DNA of 39,786 nt, from positions 1 to 39,786 of the forward strand of contig NW_019091657.1 of NCBI RefSeq assembly GCF_001949145.1, given 5' to 3'. The notes under the pieces are model-generated. The model was not told the origin of the DNA. It made no database searches and worked only from the letters and a program-made list of their open reading frames with translations. The stretch comes from Acanthaster planci (Eukaryota; Echinodermata; Asteroidea; Valvatida; Acanthasteridae). This document shows, piece after piece, positions 9,132 through 21,179 of this stretch (the first letter of the stretch is position 1; each line of letters starts with the position of its first letter). The translations under genes and the position numbers were made by a program.

Positions 9132-12100
9132 CTTGGAGTGTTTTTTCATGGTTTAATACATATATACATGTATGGGCAGTACTGTCAAAGAAGTGTCTCT
9201 ATATATATATATTTATTATAGTCAAATAATAAGACTTCCTTCATAACACATACAACATCCATAATTTTTGTACCATTATTCCTCCATGAACTGTTTTATT
9301 AGTAGTATAATGCATGTACCTATACTATACGTGTACATGTAAATTTAGGAATACGGAAAGAGAATCCATACCTTTTGTAGAAATTAATGTTCAACAGGTG
9401 TAACTGCACAGTGAAATGGTCCATGACAGGACATGCAAAAGCTACATACATTCTTTTTAACTGCTTATGATGTCAATTTTGCAGCAAAACCACAAACACA
9501 TGCAGAATCATTTGCCTAAAATACTTTTTGGAGCAGCGATTCACCAAGCATGAATACTGCTCTTACATGTACATTTGTGTACACCCAGTATATAGCAGTA
9601 GCAATGATTGGTCATTTAACACTTGATGCCAGGATTACTTTGTAATGAAGTGGCTCTGGCTTAGGATTTATGTCAACAGATAATCCTAGCTTCTATAAAT
9701 TACAAGATACCATAGCAACAGTCAATTACTAATTTGGACTTTCTTTAATGCTTTTAATACCAGCTTCATTTTTGCTTTGACTGGGTCCATTTCTTGTCGC
9801 CAGGCCCTTAGCTCATGAGACCCCCCACTACGGGACTAAACTACAGTGTACATGTACATGTACTTTCTACAGTGCAGGCTGTATACAGTGGCTAAGTTCA
9901 ATACACAGTTACCTCCAGCACTCATCCATCCCTTAATCCCTCAGTCAGAATGCATTGACAGGTTCTCTGCAGATAAGTTACAGTTATGTGTACCAGTACA
10001 TCATAGTACTTAGGTTTACACATTCTCATGCATGAACTACACGTACATGTAGTTAACAAAACAGAGAAAATGTGTTCAGTAGCTAGATTAGAAGTACATG
10101 TACATGTACATGTATGCGCATGCATGTGACAGCTCTGGGAGATGACACCGGAGAATCCTAGGTTTAGCTGTAGGATGCTGAATGTGGCACTGGTACATGC
10201 ACATGTACCTGACTGTACAATTCTTGCTGCTACATGTACATGTATGTTGGGGCCATGGTGTTTTGTACACCAAAGGGAGAAATGACACCCAGGCGAAGCC
10301 CAGGTGCCATCTACATGTATCCACAAGGGTGTATAAAACCCATGGACCCCATCAAAACAGGCCGTAATAATTGTTTTGTTATTCACTTATCATGGTAAAT
10401 TTTACAACTGCAAGGGAACAAAGTGAAATACACACATGTACATGTACTAGTACATTTTACTCTGTCAAAATGTATCTCTTTCACTAAAATTTCTTCACCA
10501 ACAGTGTTTAGTTGAAAAAAGTTTAGTTGAAAGATTGCTGGGTTCCATCATTTGTCTAGAAATTTCCAAGGGAATTTTCCAGAAAGCTATCTACATCTAA
10601 GTCTTTTGTGGGTAACATCTGCAGGGTCTCTCTGTTGTGCCTTGCACGATGAAGAATTCAGAACTGGCGTATTTGCACACGCACATACATGTACATGTAA
10701 CATTCCATATTTTACTTTGTGCCAATCAAATTTTTGATCATGTTTTGGGAATGAGAGAAAACCTCTTCTTTAAAACCAACCTGATGTCATCTCCTGAACA
10801 GTCAGGTACAGTGACATTACTATGAAACTGGCCCAGTTAAAAATAATAAATGAACAATGTAAATGAAAATGACAGTTGTGACAGATACACATGTACCTGT
10901 ACACTTCACTGTCCCCCACAGCGCATCTCATGCACATGTAGGTACATGAACTAACATAGTACCAGCATGTCTGTACAACTTTGTCCCAAAGTCACACGTA
11001 GAAATGACAATTTCAACCGTACAAGAGATCAAGGTACATAATGTTCCCTGTGGGATTATGCTGACACTACATGACTATAGCATCTCAGTGAACATCACTC
11101 ATTTTCTTGAGATCCAGTAAGTATGTGTTTGTGGCACATCATTTGATTCTTGACCAATAAACCACTATGTTGCCAGATAATAATGTTTGGGCATCATTGC
11201 CTAAGGTCCGTACAAATGGCAACTAAGATACAGCAGCCAAGCGATTCTGAATCAAAGTACAATACATCTAACTGATTCAAAGCCATCAAAAGAACATAAT
11301 GCAAATCTTGAATTGGAGTTGGCTAGTGAGTAGATGGATATGCAGTACAAATACATTGCTTCATCTTGAAAAATCTCTTGATTCAAGTATGAGGCAGTGG
11401 GGAGACTCAAAACTCAAGACTCGATATTTACATGTATTCAAAGATCAAGACACTAAACTTTAGAATCACTTTCAAGAAATTTTGCACAAATAAAGAGAAT
11501 TTTGAAAAGATAGGAAATTTTACTCCAATCCATCAGATGTACATGTACGTTCATACATGTTCAGGTACATGTATTGTTACTAATCAGAAAGCCAGGTAAT
11601 TTCCATTTAAAATACAGCATGAACAAGTACGCTTCCATTGATACATGCATCTCTGTCAAAACAGTAGTATTCCCAATAGTTACCCACACAAACCATAACC
11701 AGTGGTGCCAGTGCCACTATACTGGTATACATGTAAAGTCCCCTTGCAGCAGATGCTGTGCATGGGAAGGATGGAAGGAATGTGGAAAGGAAAGAAATCA
11801 CTGACAGATGAGGAGATAGGATTTAGGACAATGTCCTCTGTAGCTGGCTCATGAAATCAATTACTCATCACTCTAGACACAATTAGTACAAGATACAAGC
11901 AAGCTAATTCTGAAAGTTAATGCAGTGTGTACAGATTACATGTATGTATTAACCTCTTTATCACAGTTTGTGAAGTATCTGGTACCACATACCGGTACAT
12001 GATGAAACAATGTGAAAAACGTATTTGGCATACTGGTAGCTACATGTATTCTGCCATTTGCCAATGCCATTATGCACTTAGTGTAAATGTCAAAGTTTTT

Positions 12101-13192
12101 ACACTTCATTTATTCTCAGCCGAGCATGCTGAGTTCACATTCTTTGCTACATGAACAAGCAGTACTGAAACGAAATACACCTGTCCTAATTATGAACTAC
12201 AATGCACTGTGTGTCTGTAGCGCGGGTAACACTAACAGTACTGCTATACATGTACCATGTACAGTAATAGAAAGTATGAAAAGCCCGTGACCTTCATATG
12301 TTCACTATGTGTACATGCATGTCAATGTAATGTTCAATGCATTTTAGAAGAGAGCATGACAAATGAATATATGTAGTTCTGTACAATACAAAAGAATTCT
12401 ACAACGGAAAATATGATTGGAATTCAGTATGAAATGCATGTAGATAAAAACAAAAGAAATGTCAACAAAGTATAACGTGTATGTACATGTAGACATGAAC
12501 CTTGCACTCACCTGAGTGACGAAAGGAACTCACCAACAGCCAATCATTTGAATGATAGTTCAAACTTAACTCTCCAGAAGCACTGAGACTGACCTTAGCA
12601 ACTGAAGTTAGGATTACCACATTTGTTCCAGGTATGCATACCACATGTACATGTATGTAACATCAGCTGAATTGGAGTCTCTGAGTACACAGACACAACT
12701 GTTCCCTAGCCAGAGGCCTTGTGAAACTTGTGTTAGTGTGAGGGTCGGCAAAATATCTAAAGCCTTCTGGACAGTGGGGATCATAAAACGTCTGGCAGAC
12801 TGCTAGTTATATGAAAAATGATATTGACGAGATTGTGTGCATGACTGTAGTGTAGCTAAGTGGATGGATCTATTGTGAAAGTAGGGGTGTTGAATCTTAG
12901 AAGTACTTCGGTGAAAACCAAAATGTGCACACATGTGTTTGATTTGCGTCATGGATCTGGTCATTTTAGTTGATTAAATATCAGCTACAATTCAAAAGCT
13001 CAATGTACATTATCTTTTAAGTATAAGGTACATTGTATTATGCAAGATTTGAATTTGATTGAGGACCCAATTTGAGCAAGTGTACTGAACATACAGGTAT
13101 AGGTGCATTTCAGTGACCATGAATTTGATCCCCAAAATGGGACATGCTCTGAAACATCCTAAACTTTAAATCAGACACTAAAGCATTCACTG
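9132..13192. other. Non-coding stretch, many TACATG palindromes
   Basis: This interval has the highest density of ACATGTACATGT-type words: 9847-9862, 10094-10116, 10232-10245, 10434-10449, 10685-10699 and 12643-12657. It also has frequent TACCGGTA or its CpG-decayed forms (9984, 11719, 11990, 12030). The (TA)n run at about 9201-9213 is short. Frames seen here, including the 154-codon minus frame at 9922-10386, derive largely from stop-free repeat translation. I find no supportable gene. Confidence 0.55.
10094..10116. repeat. (ACATGT)n palindromic microsatellite
   Basis: Three and a half uninterrupted copies of ACATGT (GTACATGTACATGTACATGT, then ATG). The repeat is its own reverse complement, so either strand can fold or bind a symmetric dimer. 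It is one of the longest such tracts in the window. Confidence 0.9.
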
Positions 13193-13229
13193 TGTACATG
13201 TACACGTACATGCACATGTACATGTACAT
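13193..13229. repeat. TACATG/TACACG palindromic cluster
   Basis: Tandem TACATG-type hexamers with TACACG and TGCACA variants run for 37 bases. The variants differ by single transitions, as expected of an ageing microsatellite. Confidence 0.85.
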
Positions 13230-13334
13230 TAAGAAAATTCAACCCTACAATTATCCACATCAGTGTGCTTCAACCACATGTACAAGATTGTAAGTCTGCT
13301 GTGAATAAAGCTTCACAAACTTTTGGACATGTAT

Positions 13335-13388
13335 AGTACATGGACATGTGAAAGTACATGGACATGTGAAAATACATGTACATGTACC
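13335..13388 (+). repeat. 18-bp tandem repeat derived from TACATG words
   Basis: The unit AGTACATGGACATGTGAA is present at 13335-13352 and 13353-13370. A third, diverged unit leads into ACATGTACATGT at 13374-13387. This shows higher-order repeat growth from the hexamer. The local open frame is only translated repeat. Confidence 0.85.
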
Positions 13389-14498
13389 ATTCTACAAATT
13401 TCTATAAACAGGCATCCACAGTACATGTGTAGTGATGAAAACAGAAGCGCCTGTGCTAGCCTTATGTGGAAACAGCCGAGGAGTTTTGATATTTATAATT
13501 TTACAGTTATGAATGCACATTAATGACATTATCCCAAACCATACTCTCTTTAGAGTATCCTAAAAACAAAACTCATTAGTTAAAGTACCGGAACTTCCTG
13601 TGTCCCCACCCTTAACAATGTTGAAATAAACTCCACTTGTACCACCCAAAAGGTAAGTGAACATGTTATGCTGTGCATATACACTGTACATGTATACTGA
13701 TACAGTATGAAGGTGAACTTACTGCTGTGAAGTTTAATAAAACATAGCAGGATACAAGGGGCTACCCACTGAGAGCAAATAGTCCATGGCAACTTCTGTT
13801 CATTGCTTAAGTACAAAGTTCTTATAAGCTGACTTTAATTGGGCACATGTGTACAAAAGAGGATATTTTCACTTTAATTGGGAACAGCACTGATGGACTT
13901 GTTTTGAAACAATTTGAGTAAAGGGCTGGAAGGATCAAAAGAACGATGACTAACATCAAACATGACTGAAAACAGACGAAAGAAGCATACACACGTGGTG
14001 AAAAATAAGAACGCTTCAAAAACAAAACAGGGAGCGAGAGAAGACTATCCAGATGCACAACAATTTGCAGGATCCCATTGGACAACTGCTGAAGTTGTGC
14101 ATTAACTTCCGGTTCCAGGGTTACATGCAAGCAGTGATCAATTCAAGTAACTCCGTACAGTGCATGTGCAGTGGGCAGGGTTCCAGCTGGAAAACTTCAA
14201 TTATTAGCCAAAGTTGTAGCCAAATGTTTGATTTTATAGCCATCCTACAAATTTATGAACGATCATCATGTATTTTTGTAGATTTGTTTGACAATAAAGA
14301 TAAACAAATAACATGTTATTCGCTCTGATTCTTTTCAGTTTGTGTGAATTGCTTTTCAAATGGATCAATTATTATAAACAGACTAACATTAAATAAACAC
14401 TACATCCTGTACAACTCATATTTCAAATGTTGGAATTTATTTCCATAGAATATACCACCGCTGTTTCCGTCTGTATTAAACAGGGAACACCTGTTGTA
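13389..14498. other. Non-coding stretch up to the gap
   Basis: The minus frame at 13822-14130 (102 codons) and the plus frame at 14053-14328 (91 codons) overlap in opposite directions. The former has a hydrophobic, Leu/Val/Ser-rich composition, but neither shows a family motif. I do not support either as a gene. Confidence 0.45.
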
Positions 14499-15128
14499 NN
14501 NNNNNNNNNNNNNNNNNNNNNNNNNNNNNNNNNNNNNNNNNNNNNNNNNNNNNNNNNNNNNNNNNNNNNNNNNNNNNNNNNNNNNNNNNNNNNNNNNNNN
14601 NNNNNNNNNNNNNNNNNNNNNNNNNNNNNNNNNNNNNNNNNNNNNNNNNNNNNNNNNNNNNNNNNNNNNNNNNNNNNNNNNNNNNNNNNNNNNNNNNNNN
14701 NNNNNNNNNNNNNNNNNNNNNNNNNNNNNNNNNNNNNNNNNNNNNNNNNNNNNNNNNNNNNNNNNNNNNNNNNNNNNNNNNNNNNNNNNNNNNNNNNNNN
14801 NNNNNNNNNNNNNNNNNNNNNNNNNNNNNNNNNNNNNNNNNNNNNNNNNNNNNNNNNNNNNNNNNNNNNNNNNNNNNNNNNNNNNNNNNNNNNNNNNNNN
14901 NNNNNNNNNNNNNNNNNNNNNNNNNNNNNNNNNNNNNNNNNNNNNNNNNNNNNNNNNNNNNNNNNNNNNNNNNNNNNNNNNNNNNNNNNNNNNNNNNNNN
15001 NNNNNNNNNNNNNNNNNNNNNNNNNNNNNNNNNNNNNNNNNNNNNNNNNNNNNNNNNNNNNNNNNNNNNNNNNNNNNNNNNNNNNNNNNNNNNNNNNNNN
15101 NNNNNNNNNNNNNNNNNNNNNNNNNNNN
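14499..15128. other. Assembly gap (630 N)
   Basis: A continuous run of N. All open frames reported across it are artefacts of unknown bases. Its true length is unknown. Confidence 1.
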
Positions 15129-15748
15129 AGCACATAATATCACAAAACAACTCTTCATCTCACAAACTGTATATTCTCTTCTGTGCAAACCCCAAGGTTT
15201 TTGAGAAATGTGGACTTTACATGGGTGATATTTTCAGCCTGAACTGCCATTTCGGTAGCCCGCGTAAGCGCGGTACCAGTGCCAGACTACTAAATGTACA
15301 TGTACATGTATATCACGCGTGGGCGATCTGCCCGACTGACTATCGCATAACCGCCTGACTACAAAAAAATGCGGGGCGACAAGCACTTTAACTCGATATT
15401 CTTTGGTAAATTATGACCTCCCAGCAGTGCAAAATAACCTCCACTTTCTGATATATAAACAGGTTGGGTGCGGTATTGTCAAAACTTTTAAATGACTGGT
15501 ATTTTAAACAACATCCTCGTAGGTTGATAAATGAAATAGTCCTCTTTTCAGATTACAATGTACATGTACTTTCAAAAACTACATAACATGTGGATCACTT
15601 TTACTTGAAAGGCTTTGAAAGAAAATTTGAAATTGTTTTCTTACACTGAAACCGTTTGTTTTAATTTGTCACTTTTTAATATCTTAAATAAAAAAATAGT
15701 TCTGGAACTGCATACCAATAAAAAAGGAAAGAACAAAGCTACTCTTGA
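15129..15748. other. CpG-richer stretch before the RAG1-like relic
   Basis: From 15230 to about 15400 CpG is locally frequent (CCGCGTAAGCGCGG, a near-palindrome, at about 15259-15272, then CACGCGTGGGCG at 15313-15324). A small internal repeat of CCGACTGACTATCGC / CCGCCTGACTAC type lies at about 15332-15361. TACATGTACATGTA occurs at 15296-15310. The CpG content suggests a younger or less methylated insertion than its surroundings. No coding content was identified. Confidence 0.45.
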
Positions 15749-16599
15749 CAAAAGTTTCAAGGATACAAGCAAGTAAATTTACCACTTTTAATTGACAGAC
15801 TATTGGAAAGTGGCTCTTTGATTATGGATCACATACACAATCTCCAGACATTATGCAGAATATGTGCTGAGAGAGTAAATCTATGGAAAATCCATAACAG
15901 GCAACCTAAGCCTTGCTCAGAAAATCAAGAGAAGACAAAAGCTAAGTACAAAATCAATGTAGAAACCAATGGGCCACATCGCCACCATCCCTTCATGTGC
16001 CATCTTTGCAGTTGAAATCTTCATCTTGCTAAGACACATCCTGTGCCAAATGATTGCCCCCCCTCACCCTCCAACAGGCCGCTGCTTCATTTGTGAAAAG
16101 GTGAACATTTCAAAAAGAAGTGGTTGTCCTTCCAAAGGGAAACATGCTGGTCTTTATAACTCTTGACAGGGAAGAGGAGAAAACCAAGGCAACTGTGCGG
16201 AGGAACTTTGAGTGGCTTAGGCAAACAACTACTCCGGCAATGGGGCAGGATTTTCAGTCAGATGATAGTTCTTTCATTTGCAAGTACTGCTGCAAAATCT
16301 TCAACAGATCTACCGAAACACAGCGTGAGCACACTGGTTGATTGGAATGCCTAGAAGAGCTGTTTTCCAAATCGTCATCTTCAACAGTTCTTTGCCCAGT
16401 ATGTAAGAAGCAAATCAGCCTTCTGCATATCCAATTTGCCAAGCACTACTTTGTGAATGTCCTCATGAAAAGAGGTCAGCAGTGCACTGAGCTAGGTTCG
16501 TGAACAAAAGAAAGTTACATAACACCGCACATCTGGGCTCTTTTTACAAGGCTGCAGGCCTGGCTGAAATACTCCGTCAATGAAGGTCACATGGTCAAC
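15749..16599 (+). pseudogene. RAG1 N-terminal-region-like (N-RAG-TP-type) coding relic
   Basis: Several plus-strand segments in different frames together read as one decayed Cys/His-rich protein. Segment 1 (15749-16012, open after TGA 15746-15748) has TLCRICAERVN (Cys codons at 15854 and 15863), then HNRQPKPC, then INVETNGPHRHHPFMCHLC (Cys codons at 15998 and 16007). Vertebrate RAG1 N-terminal regions have an LCRICG motif, a short His/Pro/Cys stretch, and later a DV...HP..FCHNC motif in the same order. After a frame change, segment 2 (about 16008-16166) carries PPHPPTGRCFICEK, comparable to the HPHTPSCDIC step in RAG1. Segment 3 (about 16165-16599) has FICKYCCKIFNRS and LCPVCKKQISLLH, then, past stops at 16339 and 16498, ESYITPHIWALF. 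No RAG1 catalytic core (DDE), RAG2-like gene or RSS-like terminal repeats were found. At least one frameshift and three stops make it non-functional as read, unless introns intervene. It could also be another Cys/His-rich transposon protein. Confidence 0.5.
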
Positions 16600-16940
16600 T
16601 AAGAGTAATGCCTGAAGATTACTTCGTGCGGCTATAAACAACCGTTACATGAAATGATGAATTTTTGAAAGATTTTGAAAACGGAAAAAATAATAGTCGT
16701 GTCGGCCCAGCATCATTAACATTGAAAAATGCCCCGGCATGAATTGGTTAATGCATCTTGTGTGGGTCAAATCATAAGACCATTCCTTCTAGTCGAAACT
16801 GGAAGTGGACTTATTGTTTAAAAGTGGTAATACATGTAGATATTGAGTTGATTTGAATGGTGTTAGTCTATTGGGATAATGTACTCTTCAAAACATGTAC
16901 TGATGATGTCACACAATTGTCAAGTGCCTCTAGTGACAGG
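16600..16940. other. Spacer between RAG1-like relic and SINE
   Basis: AT-rich, stop-rich sequence with no gene. The first approximately 140 bases may still belong to the relic's element, because its CpG content (TTCGTGCGG, GTCGTGTCGG, CCCCGGCATG) is higher than in the following DNA. Confidence 0.4.
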
Positions 16941-17195
16941 TTGCTGTGGCCTTGTGGCTAAGAGTATTGGATTCACAGTGGGCAGGTAAAGTCGCAGGTT
17001 GCAGATTCGAATCCAGCCTGGGGTCATGGTGAGTGTGTCCTTGGGCAAGGCACTTTGTCATTCATTGCTTCTCGCCATGCCCCAGGAGTAATTGGGTACC
17101 TGTGAGGGTATGTGATTGATTGAGCCGATTTGCACCGAATAGTGTCAGCATCGAGCTGTATGCACAAGGAGCTGAGATGGTATTTGGCAATCTTG
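16941..17195 (+). mobile_element. tRNA-derived SINE
   Basis: The head is tRNA-like: an A-box-type TGGCTAAGAGTATTGG (16955-16970) and a B-box-type GATTCGAATCC (17004-17014) at normal internal-promoter spacing. The body carries GTCCTTGGGCAAGGCACTTT (about 17037-17056) and then CCAGGAGTAATTGGGTACCT (about 17082-17101). This order of CTTGGGCAAGGCACTT followed by CCAGGAGT-A-TGGGTACCT is a well-known body of SINEs in marine invertebrates. The 3' part (GCACAAGGAGCTGAGATGG, about 17162-17180) ends near 17195 without a clear A-tail. The element is fairly well preserved and would be transcribed rightwards by Pol III. The exact family name is not assigned. Confidence 0.82.
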
Positions 17196-19976
17196 CAACT
17201 TCATCAAAGTTACACAAACTAAAGCCTAAACTTTCTACAAAAATACTGTCCTGATGACGTTGTCAAATGTCAAATTACAAGTCTTTAACCATTTGTTCAT
17301 GTTAAATCTTTAAAAATCCACATAAAATCAACCGTGACTTCCTGCAGCTTGCCTTTTGCACCAAGTCATAAGAGTAATCTTCAGTCTTCATTTCTTCTCG
17401 TGTACGTTACTTCGCTTGACCCTTACTTCCAGTCGAAACTGGTCCAAACCAGAAGTGCTTTATAATTTAAAATTGATGATAGATACAAACCTACTTTCAA
17501 CTGTGTAAGTCTTTGACACAATAGTATTCCTCAAATCATACAATGGTGACACCATGCGACATTTGAGCCCACTCAATCTACCAACAGGTTGGACAATTTC
17601 AAAAATCTATTTTGAAGAGATGTCTGTGGCAAAGTTTGCCAGCATCGCTTGAAAATTGGTAGGTACATGTGCATGTATAATGACCTGAATCCCTGCAACG
17701 TTTGCGCAAAAATTGGGGCTGTTGACATCATCAGACCACGCGACCAGGTGGTTTCATTATAATGAAAAAAAATAATAGTGTTTTCATTATAACGAAAACA
17801 ATTTTCATTCATTAAAAATCGCTAAAAAATCAATCCCAACAGCTACCGTTTGAAGTTGTCCATCAAAAGCTAGAGTAAATATCTGCATCTATAGATTGTC
17901 TACAGTGTTTGGCTCATTGCATTGTTCATACCAGTACACGCTGTGCGCGGCTGATGAAAAAATGCCATCTGCTGAAAATGCTAGCAACTCCACCCGTAGG
18001 GGTAAGAGCCGTAGCAGTACGAACCATATACTTTGTACATGTAAAGTGTGTGACAGAGCCCCTCTATTTTAGGGGAATCCGGCAAAATGCCAAACTCGTG
18101 AAAGGGAAAGCGTGTGGGTGTGTATTGTAATGCGCTGCTGGAATGGTCACACAGAGCAGAATTTGATTCTGGCCTGCTCCGTGCCGGTAAATGCACTGTA
18201 ATTTTCTAAGGTACATGTACCGTATGATTGGGCCCTGCATATACTGTGAGTGTTAAATTTAATGACAACTGTCTGACTCCCGCCCATTCCAACTTCATTT
18301 TCATCAAACCAAAAGAGTTTCCCAAAACCGTTCGGTGTTTGTCTGCTGAAAAACACAACATTCGTTTTGTGTTACAGATTATATTCACAATGTTCAAAAG
18401 CCTGGTCTAAATACTGATGGACTAGTAAAGACCTTAAGACTACATGTACATGTACGATATTCATTGTAAGGTTCCCTGTCCTTATTTATCCATATGTACA
18501 TGTATGTATGCAGTGTACATGTGCTGATAATGTACACAATGTGGACAGATTCATAATCTGTACAATGAATATGGGAAGCAGAAATGAAGACGCAGTGGTA
18601 GCTACAACGTGTCTAATGGAAGGCTGAGTATGAACATTAAACTGGCTTCTGTGAAATGGTCAAGCTGTAGGCCCCAAACAAAATATTCCTCTTTGGCATC
18701 CCCCCTTCTGTTTACATAAAGGGTCCATGCAGAGGGCATTTTTTACACATTTCTCGGAAATGCACCTACATGCATGTGTCCCATTTCAACCTTAATTTGA
18801 ATTTTTCTTCTACCGTTTTTAGACTGTGATGCTCTTTTGTTTTCAATGCTAATGCAATTTGCAGGTATAGTATGAACAAACAAAGGTGATGTAATTTTTG
18901 AAAAAATGCTTGGAAATTACAACTAGTTCAGCACTCAAATTTACCAAAATTTAGCATATACTGCTGTCTGAACTATAACTTAACAATGATTATATACTGA
19001 AATTAAATGACATGAAAGTAGACAAGTTAGCATTTTCTCAGAAGTTCAAATTGTTAACAAGAGTTAACAAATTGAAGAGAACCCCCCAAATGAACAGTCT
19101 TCCTCTTGTTACAACACAGGAAACAGTACCCTCATTCGTGAGGGAAAGCATGCTTGATATCATATTACCAACAGGGATATCAAATACATGCACACTGTAC
19201 ATAACGGTACATTGAAAAGGAAGAGCAAATTAATTGCACAAAATATGATGCCATGTAACATTCACATCAAATGCCTTTCAAATATTCCCACATGAAATCC
19301 ATATACATGTATGCCCACTTACATACATGTATGTACATGTATATATTTGTATGTTGATTTTTAACAAACATACCTGTACCAGTACATGTCCATACTGATG
19401 GCAATGGCTCCGTCATTTGAATTTTTAAAGCATATATACAATAATAAAACGCCCAAAAATGAAGAAATTGATCTTATTAATCAAACTTTGGATATCAGAT
19501 AAGGAAACTGGAAATTAAGAAATCACACAAAACATCATATCACATCAAATGCCAAGCAACATAACGGATGTGTGTCCACGATAACCCTCCTCAAGATCTT
19601 CGGCAATGCTCTTAACAAGAATGTTTTTATAACAATAAGCCATATTCCTATTGGACTGCAGCCAAATGGGACCATACCACAGTATTCCTTTGTGTCAGTC
19701 TACCACACTTTCCCTTTTGGACTTCTAGAACCACCTGGGAGATTTTATTTGCAATGTGAGACAAGCAGAACATTGTAGCAGGAGATCACAGTCACTATCT
19801 GTAACATTACCAATCTTGCAAACCTGACAACTGATCAACATGATTCACTCACACAAAAGAACAGATTTTGGTAAACAATAAATATATCACAAAAATTCAA
19901 TGAGTGATAACGAGATAATTTAACAGTTGAACAACGAAATTGACTAAAACAGAATTTGAAGCAATGACTTCTTTAA
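17196..19976. other. Non-coding stretch
   Basis: I see no gene. The segment at 17750-17815 has two short near-repeats of TTTCATTATAA(T/C)GAAAA, each an imperfect palindrome. TACATGTACATGTA occurs at 18441-18455, with related clusters at about 18494-18508 and 19304-19342. Open frames at 17909-18130 (+), 17981-18196 (-), 18147-18410 (both strands), 19012-19215 (+) and 19572-19778 (+) lack any recognisable motif and conflict with each other. Confidence 0.5.
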
Positions 19977-20229
19977 GGGTAATTCCAGAAATTAGGGGTC
20001 CATTTTTTTGGTGTCCCTGTCACATCTGACATATGATATTGCAAGTTCAGAACACATTCTTTAATTTCCAAGAATGATGAATTATGCAAATTACAAATGT
20101 ACCTGCCAAACAAATAGCAATAGTTTGAAATCAATTCCAGTGATATTTCCATATCAAATAAAAAAGGTCAGATGTAACAGGGACACGAAAATGTCACACT
20201 TTTGGACCCCTAAATTTCTGGAATTACCC
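19977..20229. mobile_element. Foldback MITE, copy 1 (253 bp)
   Basis: The terminal inverted repeats are GGGTAATTCCAGAAATTAGG at the left and its reverse complement at the right (ending GGAATTACCC at 20229), extending about 26 bp with one indel. Inside them a second inverted pair (GTGTCCCTGTCACATCTGAC near 20015-20034, and its complement near 20167-20187) gives a near-palindromic whole. There is no coding capacity. A related copy is at 31618-31860, which shows it is a dispersed family. The target-site duplication is not clear (TTAA before, ATTA after). The superfamily of the transposase that moved it cannot be decided. Confidence 0.88.
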
Positions 20230-20739
20230 ATTAGCAAAATTCTGTTGGACAGTGCATGTACTGTACAGTATTACTCTATGAGCATATCCACACTTGAGCA
20301 AAAACCTGGCTCTGGTATCATTTACAGGAAACCTACACCCCACACCAGAGGCAATGGTTGAGAAATCCAATCTATGTTGTAAACTAGCCCATACATTGGT
20401 ATGTCAGGAGTTGATGGAATTAGGCCAAGCATAATGCCCCTTAGATAAACTAATACACCTCCTGAGGGGATCACATTCTACAGTACATTATAGCTGTAAT
20501 TGGCAACAAGTCACCAACCACTGTTCATGGCACATGCAAGTGATGTACCATTGTGCCGAGAACTGAGATGAAAGGGCAGGTTTGAACAAGGTTTGAATCA
20601 TGCTTCAATCCCATTTCTTTGTAAATCCAAAGATAAGAGGTCAGAATTTACTACAATGGGGCCATGAGGTGGAAAGGGAAAGTGGGTGCTTCCCCCACTT
20701 CTTCGAAAAAATAGGGGGAACAAGAAAAACAGAGTCAAC
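20230..20739. other. Non-coding stretch
   Basis: No gene or recognised element. A 95-codon plus frame ending near 20361 is partly inside the MITE and is not supported. Confidence 0.55.
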
Positions 20740-20805
20740 TGGATCAAATCCAAGTCCAAGTCACGAGTCACAAAGGTCAAGTACAGGTACAAGTCAGAGT
20801 CACCT
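20740..20805 (+). repeat. AGTC-periodic degenerate repeat, tract 1
   Basis: The words AAGTCC, AAGTCA, GAGTCA, AGGTCA and AAGTCA recur at roughly 6-base spacing, interrupted by GTACAGGTACA. Such hexamer-periodic GAGTCN sequence is a degenerate simple repeat. It keeps several frames free of stops, which explains the overlapping open frames on both strands at 20598-21054. Confidence 0.75.
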
Positions 20806-21179
20806 GTCACCATGTATTGGAAACACATTTTCAGGTTCTGCAAATGTTTCATTGGCAGAAATGAATCATTTTTTCCTCTAATTTCCTCCTGCAGAATTGG
20901 CATGCTGCACTTGAGCTTCCGTTGCATTTCTATCAAATTGATAACCCAAAAATTGACGACTACTGGTACTCTAAGAATGGATGCCATAACTGATCTCTGT
21001 GCTTTCACAAACACGCAGACCGTACTGATGTCAGATCGTCAGACCCATTTATAACAAGCTGCAACTGAGATAAACTTGGAACAGGAACACACATGATTCA
21101 AGTTTTTGCTTGGCAAGGCACCAGACTGCATCCAACAAGAATAGTCTGATACATCATCGTGTATTAATGCAGTATCAAA
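20806..21179. other. Interval between the two AGTC-periodic tracts
   Basis: The minus frame covering 20598-21014 (138 codons) and the plus frames covering 20600-21054 cross this segment. They conflict with each other and have no motif. I see no supportable gene. The two flanking AGTC tracts lie in the same orientation, so this could be the middle of one decayed element, but no terminal repeats are visible. Confidence 0.4.

Noticed and set aside
9922-10386. 154-codon minus-strand open frame
   Set aside because: Much of it is TACATG repeat read as Thr-Cys, His-Val or similar dipeptides. The repeat contains no stop in these frames, so length alone is not evidence of coding.
14400-15204. Long open frames of more than 220 codons on both strands
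   Set aside because: They run through 630 N. The real sequence at each end gives only a few dozen codons with no motif.
16971-16983. CACAGTG heptamer near the RAG1-like relic, as a possible recombination signal
   Set aside because: It lies inside the tRNA-derived SINE, and no AT-rich nonamer follows at 12 or 23 bases.
16941-17020. Possible true tRNA gene
   Set aside because: The A and B boxes are present, but there is no acceptor-stem or anticodon-arm pairing, and a SINE body follows directly.
20598-21054. Overlapping open frames on both strands (138 minus, 122 plus codons)
   Set aside because: The AGTC-periodic repeat suppresses stops in several frames at once. No family signal was seen outside it.
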